Counted from the first letter of the stretch, positions 50,359 through 59,926 are shown. The stretch: 64,000 bases of DNA from Schaedlerella arabinosiphila (GCF_003885045.1 NZ_RHJS01000002.1:5201302-5265301), one strand, 5' to 3'. The notes: generated by a model not told the origin, from the letters alone. A program made the numbers and translations.

Positions 50359-51176
50359 CGAAAAAAAGAATACTTGCGGTTTTGAAGCATGTGCTGATGA
50401 TCCTGCTGTGCCTTGCGGTGGTGCTCCCGTTTTACCTTGTGGTGATCAACTCCTTTAAGACCAAGGGAGAGGCGGCCAGGATGAATCTGTCGCTTCCGAC
50501 GGAGTGGCAGTTTTCCAACTACACGGAGGTCATTCGGAAGGGGAAGCTGATCCAGGGATTTCTCAACAGCCTGATCTATGCCGGCGTGTCCACATTGATC
50601 GGCGTGATCAGCTCCGCTATGGCATCCTTCGTGATGAGCCGGAGACGGACAAGGGTAAATTCATTTTTGTATTATTTTGTGCTCTGCGGGCTGTTTTTCC
50701 CGGTAAACTATGTCACCCTTTCCAGAGTGCTCGGCACCTTCCAGCTTACCAATACCAAGGCCGGGATCATCATCGTATTTACCAGCGCCATGATTCCGTT
50801 CTGTGTATTTACGATCCGGAACTTTATCTCGTCCGTGCCGGTGGAGCTGGATGAGGCGGCGGTGTTGGACGGGGCAGGGCCCTTGTCCCTGTTTTTCCGG
50901 GTGATCATGCCCATGCTCAAGCCGGTGCTCTTTACCTGCTTTATCCTGCAGTTTATGGGCGTGTGGAGCGACTTTTTGACGCCCTTGTATCTGTCGTCCA
51001 AGAGCAAGCTCTTCCCGATGACCATGGCGGTGTACCAGTTCTTCGGGAAAAATACGAACTATTGGAATTACATATTCGCGGATATCGTGCTGACCTGTAT
51101 CCCGGTGATTCTCGTGTACCTGATCGGGCAGAAATACATCATCGGAGGGCTGACCTCCGGAGCGGTGAAAGAATAG
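50355..51176 (+). CDS. ABC sugar permease, MalG/UgpE type
   Basis: A 273-residue membrane protein with about six hydrophobic segments and the EAA loop ELDEAAVLDGAGPLSLFFRV (about 158-177). Its ATG overlaps the stop of the MalF-type gene (ATGA). N-terminal LVVINSFKTKGE is typical of the family. It completes the transmembrane part of the importer. Confidence 0.92.
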   Translation: MTKKRILAVLKHVLMILLCLAVVLPFYLVVINSFKTKGEAARMNLSLPTEWQFSNYTEVIRKGKLIQGFLNSLIYAGVSTLIGVISSAMASFVMSRRRTRVNSFLYYFVLCGLFFPVNYVTLSRVLGTFQLTNTKAGIIIVFTSAMIPFCVFTIRNFISSVPVELDEAAVLDGAGPLSLFFRVIMPMLKPVLFTCFILQFMGVWSDFLTPLYLSSKSKLFPMTMAVYQFFGKNTNYWNYIFADIVLTCIPVILVYLIGQKYIIGGLTSGAVKE

Positions 51177-51212
51177 AAGAAAATTGGTTACAAAAAAAGG
51201 AGGAAAAATATC

Positions 51213-52580
51213 ATGAAAGATTTAGCAATGAACACGAAACTGATCGTACGTCCCATCATCGGATGCCTGACCCACTCCCATTTCTGGGAGGGCCCGTGCC
51301 GTGCAGGGTACAGGGAGGAAATGACCGTGGAGGCGGAGTCGGCTGCGGCTGACCAGGCATTTGAAGCGGCGAAGAAGGTGCTGGAAGGCGCCGCGGAGGA
51401 AATCCATTTCCTAGAAGCGGTGGACGCCCGCTATGATGAAAAATTTATCGTGGGAAAGGATGTTTTCGCGAAAATCGAGGAGGACATGGATCAGGTAGAC
51501 TTTTTCCTCTGCATGAACTGGCGGATTCCGAAGCTGGAGCGTTACAAAAAGCCCATCGTCATTTTGCAGAATGGAAATGAAGGAATTGATTTTGCGGCGT
51601 ACTGCAGAAACATCGGTGTGGAAGCGTATGTGGCAATGGATATTCAGGATCTGAATGAGATCGCGCACCTGTTATGGGTAAGGAAGGCCGTGTCCGAGAC
51701 CCGGGCGCTTGTGCTCACCGCAGGCGGACAGCCCACCTTCGGTATCCAGAGCCTGATCCGCGATCCGGAAGTGCTGCGTCAGAGGTATGGTTTCGAAGTG
51801 ATCAAGCTTCCCTTCCGTGAAATTTTCAAATATATGGATCAGATCACCGACGAGGAGGCAAAGCCGATTGCGGACCGGATCATCAACGGCTCCAAGGAAA
51901 CGAAGGTGAATACGGACTGGTTTATCAATGATGTGAAATATTATCTGGCGGCGAAGAAAATGATGGACATCTACGACTGCAACGCATTTTCCACGGCGTG
52001 CCATGAGCTCTGCACCTCCGAGATTCCCCAGGAGCGGAAGTTCACGCCCTGCATGTGCCATTCCCTGATGAAGGACGAGGGGATTCCAAGCGGCTGTGAG
52101 GAAGATCTGAACGCACTGCTGGCCATGACCATTCTGCAGTACGCTGCCCACCGTCCGGCATTTATGGGAAATCCGAACCACGAGACGGACGAGCTGCTGC
52201 GCATCCACCACGCGGTTCCGGCGCTGTGCATGAACGGATACGGCACGAAGCCTTTGGAATACAAGCTGTGGGCATTTACCGGGCAGGGCTTCGGCGGAAA
52301 GCTGCAGGTTGATTTTACGGAAAATGAACAGGATCATGTGACGCTGGCCCGGTTCAACCCGGCAGGGGATACGGTCTGCGTGAAGGTGGGACAGGTGCTC
52401 CGCTCCGAGTATGACGAGGTTTACTGCAGCCCCTACTATTATATCCAGATGGACGACGCGAGAAGGTATATGCATCATCTGGCGGGCTTCGGCCATCACC
52501 AGGTGCTGGTGTTCGGAGACTATATGCAGGAGCTGAAAGACCTGGCAGAGATCATGAACTTCAAGGTGCTGGAGGGCTGA
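51213..52580 (+). CDS. L-fucose/L-arabinose isomerase-family protein
   Basis: A 455-residue protein of the FucI/AraA-like superfamily: an N-terminal Rossmann-like part (VDFFLCMNWRIPKLE; VVILQNGNEG-like strand), then ALVLTAGGQPTFGIQS near 165. A catalytic C-terminal half has CHSLMKDEGIPSGCEEDLNA (metal-ligand acidic residues), MGNPNHET and HHAVPALCMNGYG. It is shorter than E. coli FucI (~590) and belongs to the uncharacterised fucose-isomerase-related group. GGAGG precedes the ATG. Its place before an alpha-fucosidase suggests an aldose-ketose isomerisation of the released sugar, possibly L-fucose. Confidence 0.75.
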   Translation: MKDLAMNTKLIVRPIIGCLTHSHFWEGPCRAGYREEMTVEAESAAADQAFEAAKKVLEGAAEEIHFLEAVDARYDEKFIVGKDVFAKIEEDMDQVDFFLCMNWRIPKLERYKKPIVILQNGNEGIDFAAYCRNIGVEAYVAMDIQDLNEIAHLLWVRKAVSETRALVLTAGGQPTFGIQSLIRDPEVLRQRYGFEVIKLPFREIFKYMDQITDEEAKPIADRIINGSKETKVNTDWFINDVKYYLAAKKMMDIYDCNAFSTACHELCTSEIPQERKFTPCMCHSLMKDEGIPSGCEEDLNALLAMTILQYAAHRPAFMGNPNHETDELLRIHHAVPALCMNGYGTKPLEYKLWAFTGQGFGGKLQVDFTENEQDHVTLARFNPAGDTVCVKVGQVLRSEYDEVYCSPYYYIQMDDARRYMHHLAGFGHHQVLVFGDYMQELKDLAEIMNFKVLEG

Positions 52581-52586
52581 CCGGAT

Positions 52587-53723
52587 ATGATGTATTTGAA
52601 TAATGCAGCAACGACATATCCCAAGCCGCAGTGTGTGACAGACGCGCACACTGCGGCTTTATCTGCACCTCCCGCCGGGCAGTTCCGCAGCAGCGGGCAG
52701 GGCAGGGGGAAGGATGTGTTTACAGGCTGCCGGGAAAATCTGGGCAGGCTGCTGGGGATCGGCAGCCCGGAGCGGATTTATTTTACATCAGGGGCAACGG
52801 ATTCGCTGAACCAGTTGTTCCATGGAATGGAAAGAAGGGGAAAAAAGATCCTGGTCACCCAGACCGAGCACAACAGCGTCCTGCGCCCTTTGTATAACGG
52901 GATGGCGGCGGGGGCAGAGGTGGAGATCCTGCCCTGCGACAAATACGGACAGGTCAGCCCGGAGGTATTTGAGGAACGGATCAGCCCGGAGGCAGGGCTT
53001 TTAGTTCTGAACCACTGCTCCAATGTGACCGGCATGATTCAGGACGCCGCCCGGTTCGGGGAAATTGCAGAAAAGCACGGGGTTTTATTTATGCTGGACG
53101 CTTCCCAGAGCGCGGGATGCATTCCCATAGATTGTGATGGCTGGCATGTGGACGCATTGGTATTTACCGGTCACAAGGGGCTGTTCGGCCCCCAGGGGAC
53201 GGGCGGATTTTTCCTGCGAAAGGGCGTGGGGCTGCGGCCTTACCGGTACGGCGGTACGGGAAAGGACAGCAGCAGGCTGGTCTACAGGGACGGCGATTAT
53301 GAGTACGAGACAGGCACCCAGAACGGGCACGGGATTCAGGCTTTGGGGGCCGGGGTGGAATACATTCTGGACTGCGGCGTGGAGCGGATCGCGGAAGCAG
53401 AGAAAAGGCTGATGGGAATTTTATATGACGGACTCTCGGAAATACAAGGCGTGACAGTTTACGGAGAGAAGGGGCGCAACCTGGGGCCGGTGCTGAGCAT
53501 GAACCTGAAAGGGCTGCGGCCGTCGGAGCTGGCATATATCCTGCAGAACGGATACGAAACGGTGGTCCGGGCGGGGCTCCACTGTGCGCCGCTGATCCAT
53601 CAGGCCATGGGAACGGAGGAGCAGGGCACGGTGCGGGTCAGTGTTTCGGCGCTGACAGAAGAGCAGGAAGTCCTGCAATTTCTGGAGATCCTGCGGGAGA
53701 TTGCGGCAGCGGCGGAAAATTGA
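52587..53723 (+). CDS. Class V aminotransferase (cysteine desulfurase-like)
   Basis: A 378-residue fold-type I PLP enzyme: YLNNAATTYPKP at the start, TQTEHNSVLRPL (~93), HCSNVTGMIQD (~142), LDASQSAG (~171) and FTGHKGLFGPQGTG with the PLP Lys (~194). RAGLHCAPLIH near 330 carries the Cys found in SufS/CsdA-type enzymes. It begins six bases after the isomerase-like gene, with GGAGG inside that gene. A desulfurase-like enzyme is unexpected in a glycan operon. It might instead act on an amino-sugar or Ser/Ala substrate, and no scaffold gene accompanies it. Confidence 0.8.
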   Translation: MMYLNNAATTYPKPQCVTDAHTAALSAPPAGQFRSSGQGRGKDVFTGCRENLGRLLGIGSPERIYFTSGATDSLNQLFHGMERRGKKILVTQTEHNSVLRPLYNGMAAGAEVEILPCDKYGQVSPEVFEERISPEAGLLVLNHCSNVTGMIQDAARFGEIAEKHGVLFMLDASQSAGCIPIDCDGWHVDALVFTGHKGLFGPQGTGGFFLRKGVGLRPYRYGGTGKDSSRLVYRDGDYEYETGTQNGHGIQALGAGVEYILDCGVERIAEAEKRLMGILYDGLSEIQGVTVYGEKGRNLGPVLSMNLKGLRPSELAYILQNGYETVVRAGLHCAPLIHQAMGTEEQGTVRVSVSALTEEQEVLQFLEILREIAAAAEN

Positions 53724-53765
53724 CGGAGCATGCGCTGCGGCCAGGCAGGGAACAGGAGGTAAAGC

Positions 53766-54050
53766 ATGAATATATTGGAGATCATCCCATCCCGGGAGCG
53801 GTGCGCGGAGGCGGGATGGCATGCGTATGATTTTATATTGGAGCGCCCCATGGATGACGATTTCATCAGATCACTGCGCCCGCTGGGGAGCTTTTTGTAC
53901 ATGCAGATGCTGAAAAAACCATTTTTTAAGATTGAATCGGAGCATTATTTATTGAAGGGAATCCGGGGGGATGAATTTTTCCGGATGGCGGTTCATGGGG
54001 ATTATCTGGAAGAACTGAAAAAGGTAGAGAATATGATTTTAAATGGATGA
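53766..54050 (+). CDS. Hypothetical 94-aa protein in the glycan operon
   Basis: A small soluble protein, MNILEIIPSRERC to EELKKVENMILNG, with AGGAGG at ideal distance before the ATG and 42 bp after the aminotransferase gene. It has no signal peptide or transmembrane segment. Two aromatic-rich stretches (GSFLYMQMLKKPFFKIES; DEFFRMAVHGDYLEEL) look like a small alpha/beta domain. I do not recognise the family. Its place between a PLP enzyme and two glycosidases suggests a role tied to the locus. Confidence 0.7.
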   Translation: MNILEIIPSRERCAEAGWHAYDFILERPMDDDFIRSLRPLGSFLYMQMLKKPFFKIESEHYLLKGIRGDEFFRMAVHGDYLEELKKVENMILNG

Positions 54051-54055
54051 GCAGG

Positions 54056-54157
54056 ATGAAGCATTTCCCAAAAGGCCGACCGATGATAAGGGAATGCATC
54101 ATGGATGAAGTATTCATGGATGACAGCCCTGCATCACTCAATAAGAAATGGGAATGA
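54056..54157 (+). CDS. Possible 33-aa ORF between hypothetical gene and GH31
   Basis: Encodes MKHFPKGRPMIRECIMDEV and a further 14 residues ending NKKWE. It starts five bases after the preceding stop, but no convincing ribosome site precedes it. It may be a chance frame or the end of a lost gene. Confidence 0.2.
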   Translation: MKHFPKGRPMIRECIMDEVFMDDSPASLNKKWE

Positions 54158-54192
54158 AACAGGTGGGATTAAGAACAGGAAGGAATGATATT

Positions 54193-56697
54193 ATGAAATG
54201 TATACAGACAGAGCATTATGCGGAATTAGCACGGGAAATGTTTTTCCTGCGTCTGATTCCCATGGAGGAAGATGTGTTCCGGTGTGTGTTCAGCCAGGAG
54301 CCGGTTATGGAAACGGAATCGGCGTTTATCGAGCAGACAGATTTTGAGCCGGTGCCGTATTCTATGGAAGAAACGGAATCGAGTTTTCGGATTCGTACAA
54401 AGGCGGTACAGGCGGAGGTTCTCAAGGAGGACGGGCGGATTATCTGGACGCGGCTGGGCGGGGGCGCGAACGGCGCAGGCAGTCCGGAGGGAGGCCGGAT
54501 GTCTGGAAAGTGCGCCGGAACGAGCAGTCCGGAGGGAGGCCAGGCATCTGGAAATTGCGGAGATATAAGCGGTTCGGAAGCTGCCAGCATCCTCCTGGAA
54601 GAGGGCCCAAAAGAACTGGAAAAAATCGATGTTATGCGCTACACCACAGGCGGCGAAGCGCCCGTCATCAACCGGGTGAAAACGGTGGACGGGGAGCGGA
54701 ATTTTATCCAGAACCTGAAACAGGTGGCGGACCACCAGGCTTACAAGGGGCGGCTGCATTTCCGGTGGAAGCCGGAGGAGGGGATCTACGGCCTGGGGCA
54801 GGCAGAGGAAGGGATCTACAATTACAGGGGACATGACCAATATCTGTACCAGCACAATATGCGGATTCCCATGCCGGTTCTCTTGTCGGATCAGGGCTAC
54901 GGGATGCTGTTCAACTGCGGCAGCCTGATGACCTTCCACGACGGCCCGGACGATTCTTACCTGTTTTTCGATACCATTTCCCAAATGGATTATTTTTTCA
55001 TTGCAAAAAGGACGCCTGATGAGATCATCGGGACGATCCGGTCCCTGACCGGGCGCGCGTCCATGCTGCCCAAATGGGCGTTCGGCTATATCCAGTCCAA
55101 GGAGCAGTATTACACGGCAAAGGAGCTGGCCGACGTGGTGAGAACATACCGGGAGCTGGGGGTGCCGCTGGACTGTGTGGTGCAGGACTGGAACACCTGG
55201 GAGCCGGGCAACTGGGGGGAAAAGCTGGTGGACAAATCCCGTTACGGGGATCTGAAGGAGCGTATGGAGGAGATTCACGGCATGCACGCCCATTCCATGG
55301 TGTCCGTGTGGCCCAACATGAATACAGGGGGCAAAAATCATACGGAGCTGTTCCAGGCGGGGCATCTGCTTCATGACTATGCCACGTACGACGCATTTTC
55401 CGAGGAGGCCCGGGAAATGTACTGGCAGCAGGCGAAAAAGGAGCTGTTTGACGGGGGATTTGATTCCTGGTGGTGCGATTCCACGGAGCCGTTCAGCGGC
55501 CCGGACTGGGGCGGGGCCATGAAGCGGGAGCCCTGGGAGCGTTTTGTGCTGGTGGGAAATGAGCATAAAAAATATCTGCCCCCCGAGCAGGCCAACCTGT
55601 TCGCCCTGATGCACGCGAAAGGCATCTATGAAAACCAGCGGAAGGACCGGGAGGATATCCGCGTCCTGAACCTGACCCGCTCCGGGTACGCGTCGGGGCA
55701 GAAGTACGGGGCGGTGCTCTGGTCCGGGGACACTTACGCGTCTTGGGACACGCTGAAAAAACAGATCGCGGAGGGGCTGAACATGGGCCTGTCCGGGTAT
55801 CCCTACTGGACCCTGGATATCGGCGGATTTTTCACGGTGGGCAGCAAATGGCAGAACCGGGGCTGCGGCTGCAATACGGATCCTTCGCCGAAATGGTTCT
55901 GGCAGGGGGATTACAACGAGGGCGTATCGGATTACGGCTACCGGGAGCTGTATGTCAGATGGCTGGAGATGGGCACATTTCTCCCCATGTTCCGTTCCCA
56001 CGGCACCGACACGCCCCGGGAGATCTGGAACTTCGGAAAAAAGGGCGAGCCGTTTTATGACGCCATTGAGAAATACATCCGTCTGCGGTACGATTTGATG
56101 CCGTATATCTATTCCCTGGCCGGGGACGTGTGCCTGAACCACGGGACGATGATGCGCAGTCTCTTGTTTGATTATATGGAGGACGAGCAGGCGAGAAAAA
56201 CGGATCAGGAATTTTTGTTCGGGAAAAGCATGCTCATCTGCCCGGTGACCGCGCCTATGTATTATGGAAAGGATAATCAGGAACTGCGGACGGAAAAGGT
56301 GTGGACCTGCTACCTGCCTGCGGGAGACGACTGGTATCATTACTGGACAGATCGGAAATATGAGGGCGGGCAGTTCGTGACTGTGGATGCGCCGCTGGAT
56401 GAGATGCCGATTTTTGTAAAAGCAGGCTCGATCATCCCGATGAGACTGGGAATCATGTACGCGGATGAGAAAAATGGGAACCCCCTGGAAATTCATGTAT
56501 ATCCGGGGAAGGACGGGGTGTTTACGCTGTACGAGGATGAAGGGAATAATTACCATTACGAGGACGGACGGTATGCGCTGACGGAATTTACCTGGGACGA
56601 AGCAAAGCGGAAGCTGACCATTGGCGATACGGCCGGGGAATTTGACGGGATGGAACATGGGTGGAGAGAAAATCTGAAAGTCTGCATCCATGGGTGA
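54193..56697 (+). CDS. GH31 alpha-glycosidase (alpha-xylosidase/alpha-glucosidase type)
   Basis: An 834-residue retaining alpha-glycosidase. The N-terminal beta-sandwich is followed by a (beta/alpha)8 barrel with PKWAFGYIQSKEQYY and the catalytic nucleophile Asp in WWCDSTEPF. The acid/base Asp lies in FRSHGTDTPREIW, with PYIYSLAGDV and C-terminal beta domains after it. A Gly/Ser-rich insertion at about residues 95-130, with a repeated SSPEGGQ-type unit, interrupts the N-domain. AGGAAGG precedes ATG 54193; the upstream ATG at 54148 has no ribosome site. No signal peptide, so it acts inside. With GH95 it would trim a fucosylated oligosaccharide. Confidence 0.92.
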   Translation: MKCIQTEHYAELAREMFFLRLIPMEEDVFRCVFSQEPVMETESAFIEQTDFEPVPYSMEETESSFRIRTKAVQAEVLKEDGRIIWTRLGGGANGAGSPEGGRMSGKCAGTSSPEGGQASGNCGDISGSEAASILLEEGPKELEKIDVMRYTTGGEAPVINRVKTVDGERNFIQNLKQVADHQAYKGRLHFRWKPEEGIYGLGQAEEGIYNYRGHDQYLYQHNMRIPMPVLLSDQGYGMLFNCGSLMTFHDGPDDSYLFFDTISQMDYFFIAKRTPDEIIGTIRSLTGRASMLPKWAFGYIQSKEQYYTAKELADVVRTYRELGVPLDCVVQDWNTWEPGNWGEKLVDKSRYGDLKERMEEIHGMHAHSMVSVWPNMNTGGKNHTELFQAGHLLHDYATYDAFSEEAREMYWQQAKKELFDGGFDSWWCDSTEPFSGPDWGGAMKREPWERFVLVGNEHKKYLPPEQANLFALMHAKGIYENQRKDREDIRVLNLTRSGYASGQKYGAVLWSGDTYASWDTLKKQIAEGLNMGLSGYPYWTLDIGGFFTVGSKWQNRGCGCNTDPSPKWFWQGDYNEGVSDYGYRELYVRWLEMGTFLPMFRSHGTDTPREIWNFGKKGEPFYDAIEKYIRLRYDLMPYIYSLAGDVCLNHGTMMRSLLFDYMEDEQARKTDQEFLFGKSMLICPVTAPMYYGKDNQELRTEKVWTCYLPAGDDWYHYWTDRKYEGGQFVTVDAPLDEMPIFVKAGSIIPMRLGIMYADEKNGNPLEIHVYPGKDGVFTLYEDEGNNYHYEDGRYALTEFTWDEAKRKLTIGDTAGEFDGMEHGWRENLKVCIHG

Positions 56698-56769
56698 CTC
56701 ATCCTTCCTGCGGAACTAGGAGATCAATTGTAACGATTCACAGACAAATCAAAAAAGGGAAAGGATGCA

Positions 56770-59310
56770 ATGAATAAACTATTTTATAAAACATATGCGA
56801 AGGAATGGCTGGAAGCACTGCCCCTGGGCAACGGCAGGCTGGGAGCCATGGTTTACGGGGAGCCTTTCGAGGGCAGGATTCAGATGAACGAGGAAAGTGT
56901 CGTTTACGGCGGCCCTATTGATCGGATCAACCCGGACGCGGCAAAGCATTTCCAAAAAATCCGCAGCCTGATAAAGGATGGAAAGATTGAGGAAGCCGAA
57001 GAACTGAGCGTGTACGCATTGTCGGGGACGCCCCAGAGCCAGCGGCCGTTTCAGACATTGGGGGAATTTTCCTATCGTATCCGGCACGGAGAAGGTGAAA
57101 TTTCGGATTACCGGCGGGAGCTGGATCTGGAATCCGGAATCGTGACGGTCAGCTTCAAACAGGATGGGATCACATATGGGATGCAGGCATTTATTTCTCT
57201 GGAAGAGGACGTTTTGGCGGTGGAATTTTCGGCGGACAAGCCGGGCTGCATCTCCATGTCGGGGCTTTTGACCAGGGGAAGATACTATAACTGCGCGGGA
57301 AGCGCGGCGGAGGATGCTATTTACATCGACGGGGATCTGGGAAAAGGCGGGAGCGAATTTCGGGTGCAGGCCAAGGCGTGCACCCAGGGCGGCAGTATCC
57401 GCACCATCGGGGAGCACCTGGTGATCCAAAATGCCGACCAGGCGGTGGTCTATGTGAACGGCGTTACCACCTATCCCCTGCGGGAAAAGAAGGTTACCGA
57501 CTGCGGCGGGTATCTGCGGCGGCAGCTGTCCGGGCTGACGCTGGAAGGCTTTGAGGAAATTCGGGAGAACCACATCCGCAGGCATTCGGAAATGTTTGGG
57601 AGGTCGGTGTTGGTGATTGAGGATGGGACTGTGGAGCCGGGGCGGCCGTCAGCGGAAGAGGGGCTGGCGTGGTCTCTTGGGCCGGAGCAGATGTCAGCGG
57701 AACATGAGGAACATCTGCGGCCCCTCGCGGCGCTGGAGCAGCTTCCCACGGATGAACGTCTGCGCCGGATCGCGGAGGGCGGTACGGATCATGGAATGGC
57801 GGCTCTTTACTATGCGTATGGGCGGTATCTGCTGATGTCCTGCAGCCAGCCGGGCGGTCTTCCGGCCAACCTTCAGGGGGGCTGGTGTGAAAAGCTGGAA
57901 CCGATCTGGGATTCCAAGTATACCATCAACATCAATACCCAGATGAATTACTGGCCCGCGGAGATCTGCAACCTTTCGGAGTGCCATATGCCGTTGTTCG
58001 ACCACTTGGAGCGGATGCTGGAAAACGGGAAGCGCACGGCTTCGGAAATGTACGGCTGCCGCGGGTTTACGGCACATCACAATACGGACGTGTGGGCGGA
58101 CACGGCGCCCCAGGATCTGGCCATTCCGGCATCCTACTGGGTGATGGGCGGCGCGTGGCTTGCGACCCACATCTGGAAACACTACCGGTATACTATGGAT
58201 CAGGATTTCCTGGAGCGGATGTATCCCCTGCTGTATGAATGCGTACAGTTTTATGCGGATTTTCTGATGGAGGACGGGGAGGAACTGGTGATCTGTCCCT
58301 CCGTTTCACCGGAAAATACATACATCATGGAAAATGGAAGGACCGGAAGGCTCTGTATGAGTTCCACCATGGACACGGCAATCCTGCGGGATATTCTGAT
58401 CCAGTTTCTGGAAAGCGAGCGGGTTCTGGGCCGGCAGTCCGAGCTGGGAGAACAGGCAATGGGGATTCTGGAAAGACTGCCTGGTTTCGGCGTCGGCAGG
58501 CACGGACAACTGATGGAATGGCGGGAGGATTATGAGGAGTGGGAGATCGGCCATCGGCATTTTTCGCATCTGTATCCCATTTTTCCGTCCAATCAGATCA
58601 ATGCATATGAGAATCCAAAACTGCTGGAGGCCGGAAAAAAGGCTCTGGAACGGCGCATGGAACACGGCGGCGGGCATACGGGATGGAGCTGTGCGTGGCT
58701 GATCAACCTGTACGCGCGTTTCGGCGACGGGGACAGCGCGGTAAAATACATCCATGACCTTTTAGGAAAACTGACCGCGCCCAACCTGTTCGACATGCAT
58801 CCGCCGCTGGACCGGATTCCCGGAATCCCCTGGGTATTTCAGATCGACGGCAATCTGGGCGGCGCCTGCGGGATCGCACAAATGCTGCTGCAGAGCCATT
58901 TGGACGAGATATTCCTGCTTCCTGCGCTTCCGTCGTCCTGGAAGAAGGGGAGCGTGAAAGGACTGTGCGCGGAGGGCGGATTTGAAGCGGATATTTTCTG
59001 GGAGGAAGGGAAGCTGAAAGAAGCGGTTCTCTATTCGAAGAAAGGCGGAAGGGCTGTGATCCGCTGCAGTGAGAAGATTTTGGTGCGGATCGACGAGAAA
59101 ACGGAGGGCGGATTCGGGAAAAATGCGGCATTCTGCAGAGGACAGGAGGCGGTTTCGAAAGACGGGAAAAATGCGGCGTTTTGCGGAGAAGCATCTGCGG
59201 CTTCGAAAGACAGGAAAGATGTCCCGGCGGTTTTGGATGAAAAGGGACGTTATGTATGGGAGACACGGGCCGGTGGGGTTTATCGGATTGAAGCAGTTTT
59301 AAACATGTGA
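56770..59310 (+). CDS. GH95 alpha-L-fucosidase
   Basis: An 846-residue inverting alpha-1,2-fucosidase-type enzyme. It starts EWLEALPLGNGRLGAMVYG, with IQMNEESVVYGGP (~38-50). PANLQGGWCEKLEPIWDSKY and NINTQMNYWPAEICNL (~378-393) follow in the barrel, and LMEWREDYEEWEIGHRHFSH (~578) carries the catalytic acid. A C-terminal beta domain contains a repeated KNAAFC/SKD segment (~775-815). AAAGGA precedes the ATG, 72 bp after GH31. No signal peptide, so it removes fucose from imported oligosaccharides. GH95 with GH31 suggests fucosylated xyloglucan or host-type fucosyl glycans; the choice is inference. Confidence 0.93.
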   Translation: MNKLFYKTYAKEWLEALPLGNGRLGAMVYGEPFEGRIQMNEESVVYGGPIDRINPDAAKHFQKIRSLIKDGKIEEAEELSVYALSGTPQSQRPFQTLGEFSYRIRHGEGEISDYRRELDLESGIVTVSFKQDGITYGMQAFISLEEDVLAVEFSADKPGCISMSGLLTRGRYYNCAGSAAEDAIYIDGDLGKGGSEFRVQAKACTQGGSIRTIGEHLVIQNADQAVVYVNGVTTYPLREKKVTDCGGYLRRQLSGLTLEGFEEIRENHIRRHSEMFGRSVLVIEDGTVEPGRPSAEEGLAWSLGPEQMSAEHEEHLRPLAALEQLPTDERLRRIAEGGTDHGMAALYYAYGRYLLMSCSQPGGLPANLQGGWCEKLEPIWDSKYTININTQMNYWPAEICNLSECHMPLFDHLERMLENGKRTASEMYGCRGFTAHHNTDVWADTAPQDLAIPASYWVMGGAWLATHIWKHYRYTMDQDFLERMYPLLYECVQFYADFLMEDGEELVICPSVSPENTYIMENGRTGRLCMSSTMDTAILRDILIQFLESERVLGRQSELGEQAMGILERLPGFGVGRHGQLMEWREDYEEWEIGHRHFSHLYPIFPSNQINAYENPKLLEAGKKALERRMEHGGGHTGWSCAWLINLYARFGDGDSAVKYIHDLLGKLTAPNLFDMHPPLDRIPGIPWVFQIDGNLGGACGIAQMLLQSHLDEIFLLPALPSSWKKGSVKGLCAEGGFEADIFWEEGKLKEAVLYSKKGGRAVIRCSEKILVRIDEKTEGGFGKNAAFCRGQEAVSKDGKNAAFCGEASAASKDRKDVPAVLDEKGRYVWETRAGGVYRIEAVLNM

Positions 59311-59378
59311 AAGCTTAGAAGGAAGATTGAGGGCTGAGCAGCCCGGCTGGATACTACAATAAAATATCGCAGAAAAAC

Positions 59379-59440
59379 GGCATTCCCCGGCAGTTCCGCT
59401 TTGGCGCTTAACGCCGGGGAAGCTATCGGGGAATAATGCC
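59379..59440. repeat. Mutually exclusive hairpins after GH95
   Basis: TTCCCCGGC (59383-59391) can pair with GCCGGGGAA (59413-59421). The overlapping GGCATTCCCCG (59379-59389) can instead pair with CGGGGAATAATGCC (59427-59440, small bulge). The two foldings exclude each other. The motif AGCTTCCCCGGCGTT on the other strand also appears near 63774. Confidence 0.5.
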
Positions 59441-59455
59441 GGCAGCTTTCGGTTT

Positions 59456-59926
59456 TCAGAAGAAGTCCGGAATCGAAAACGGATTGATTTCATCCGGGTC
59501 GTTATAGAAACTGCACCTGTCCTGCCATTCTTCCATATTATCTCTGATGACCTCGCAGAGCAAGGCGTATGCATCCTTCTCAACCAGATTTTTTTCGACC
59601 ATGCATTTATAAAATTTTTTGATGCTGGCTGCCGTGCTTTTAATCGTGCCCGGAGTGGACCACATACATTTTCTGATAAAAAATTCGCCGAGAAATGCAT
59701 CAACCATTCCGCAGCCATGCTTCATTGGGATCAGATCACCATAAAGCAGAAAATGGTTTAAATAGAAATCAATATTATTGATATGTCTGTTGACCGTTTT
59801 TGCAGAAAGACCTTTTTCCAGCAGATCCGATTCAAAAATCTTCACGTATTCTTCGTTTTCTTTTTGCAATTTTTCATATAAATTGTCCTCGTCTTCTTCG
59901 TAGTTATAATTGTTTTCCGTATCCAT
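59456..59926 (-). CDS. Integrase-like core-binding (SAM-like) domain protein
   Basis: A 156-residue protein with an acidic N-terminus and a helical region like the core-binding domain of tyrosine recombinases: YVKIFESDLLEKGLSAKTVN, RHINNIDFYLNHFL and STAASIKKFYKCM. The catalytic domain (R...HxxR...Y) is absent. GGAGG lies five to six bases before ATG 59926. Free-standing domains of this kind, often labelled recombinase, are common in Lachnospiraceae, so it may be an intact small protein rather than a truncated integrase. Function unknown. Confidence 0.6.
   Translation of the reverse strand: MDTENNYNYEEDEDNLYEKLQKENEEYVKIFESDLLEKGLSAKTVNRHINNIDFYLNHFLLYGDLIPMKHGCGMVDAFLGEFFIRKCMWSTPGTIKSTAASIKKFYKCMVEKNLVEKDAYALLCEVIRDNMEEWQDRCSFYNDPDEINPFSIPDFF

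Noticed and set aside
51672..52649. A 325-codon frame antisense to the isomerase-like gene, and similar long antisense frames over 6150-7085, 37277-37984 and 40046-41101
   Set aside because: All overlap well-supported conserved genes completely, carry no recognisable motifs and have no suitable ribosome site.
52587..53723. NifS/IscS for Fe-S cluster assembly
   Set aside because: No scaffold, regulator or tRNA-thiolation gene is nearby and the gene is embedded in a sugar operon, so the general class V aminotransferase label is safer.
54226..56691. An 821-codon open frame antisense to the GH31 gene
   Set aside because: It lacks family motifs and mirrors the high-GC third-position pattern of GH31, whose catalytic motifs are all intact. 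Long antisense frames are expected from that codon bias.
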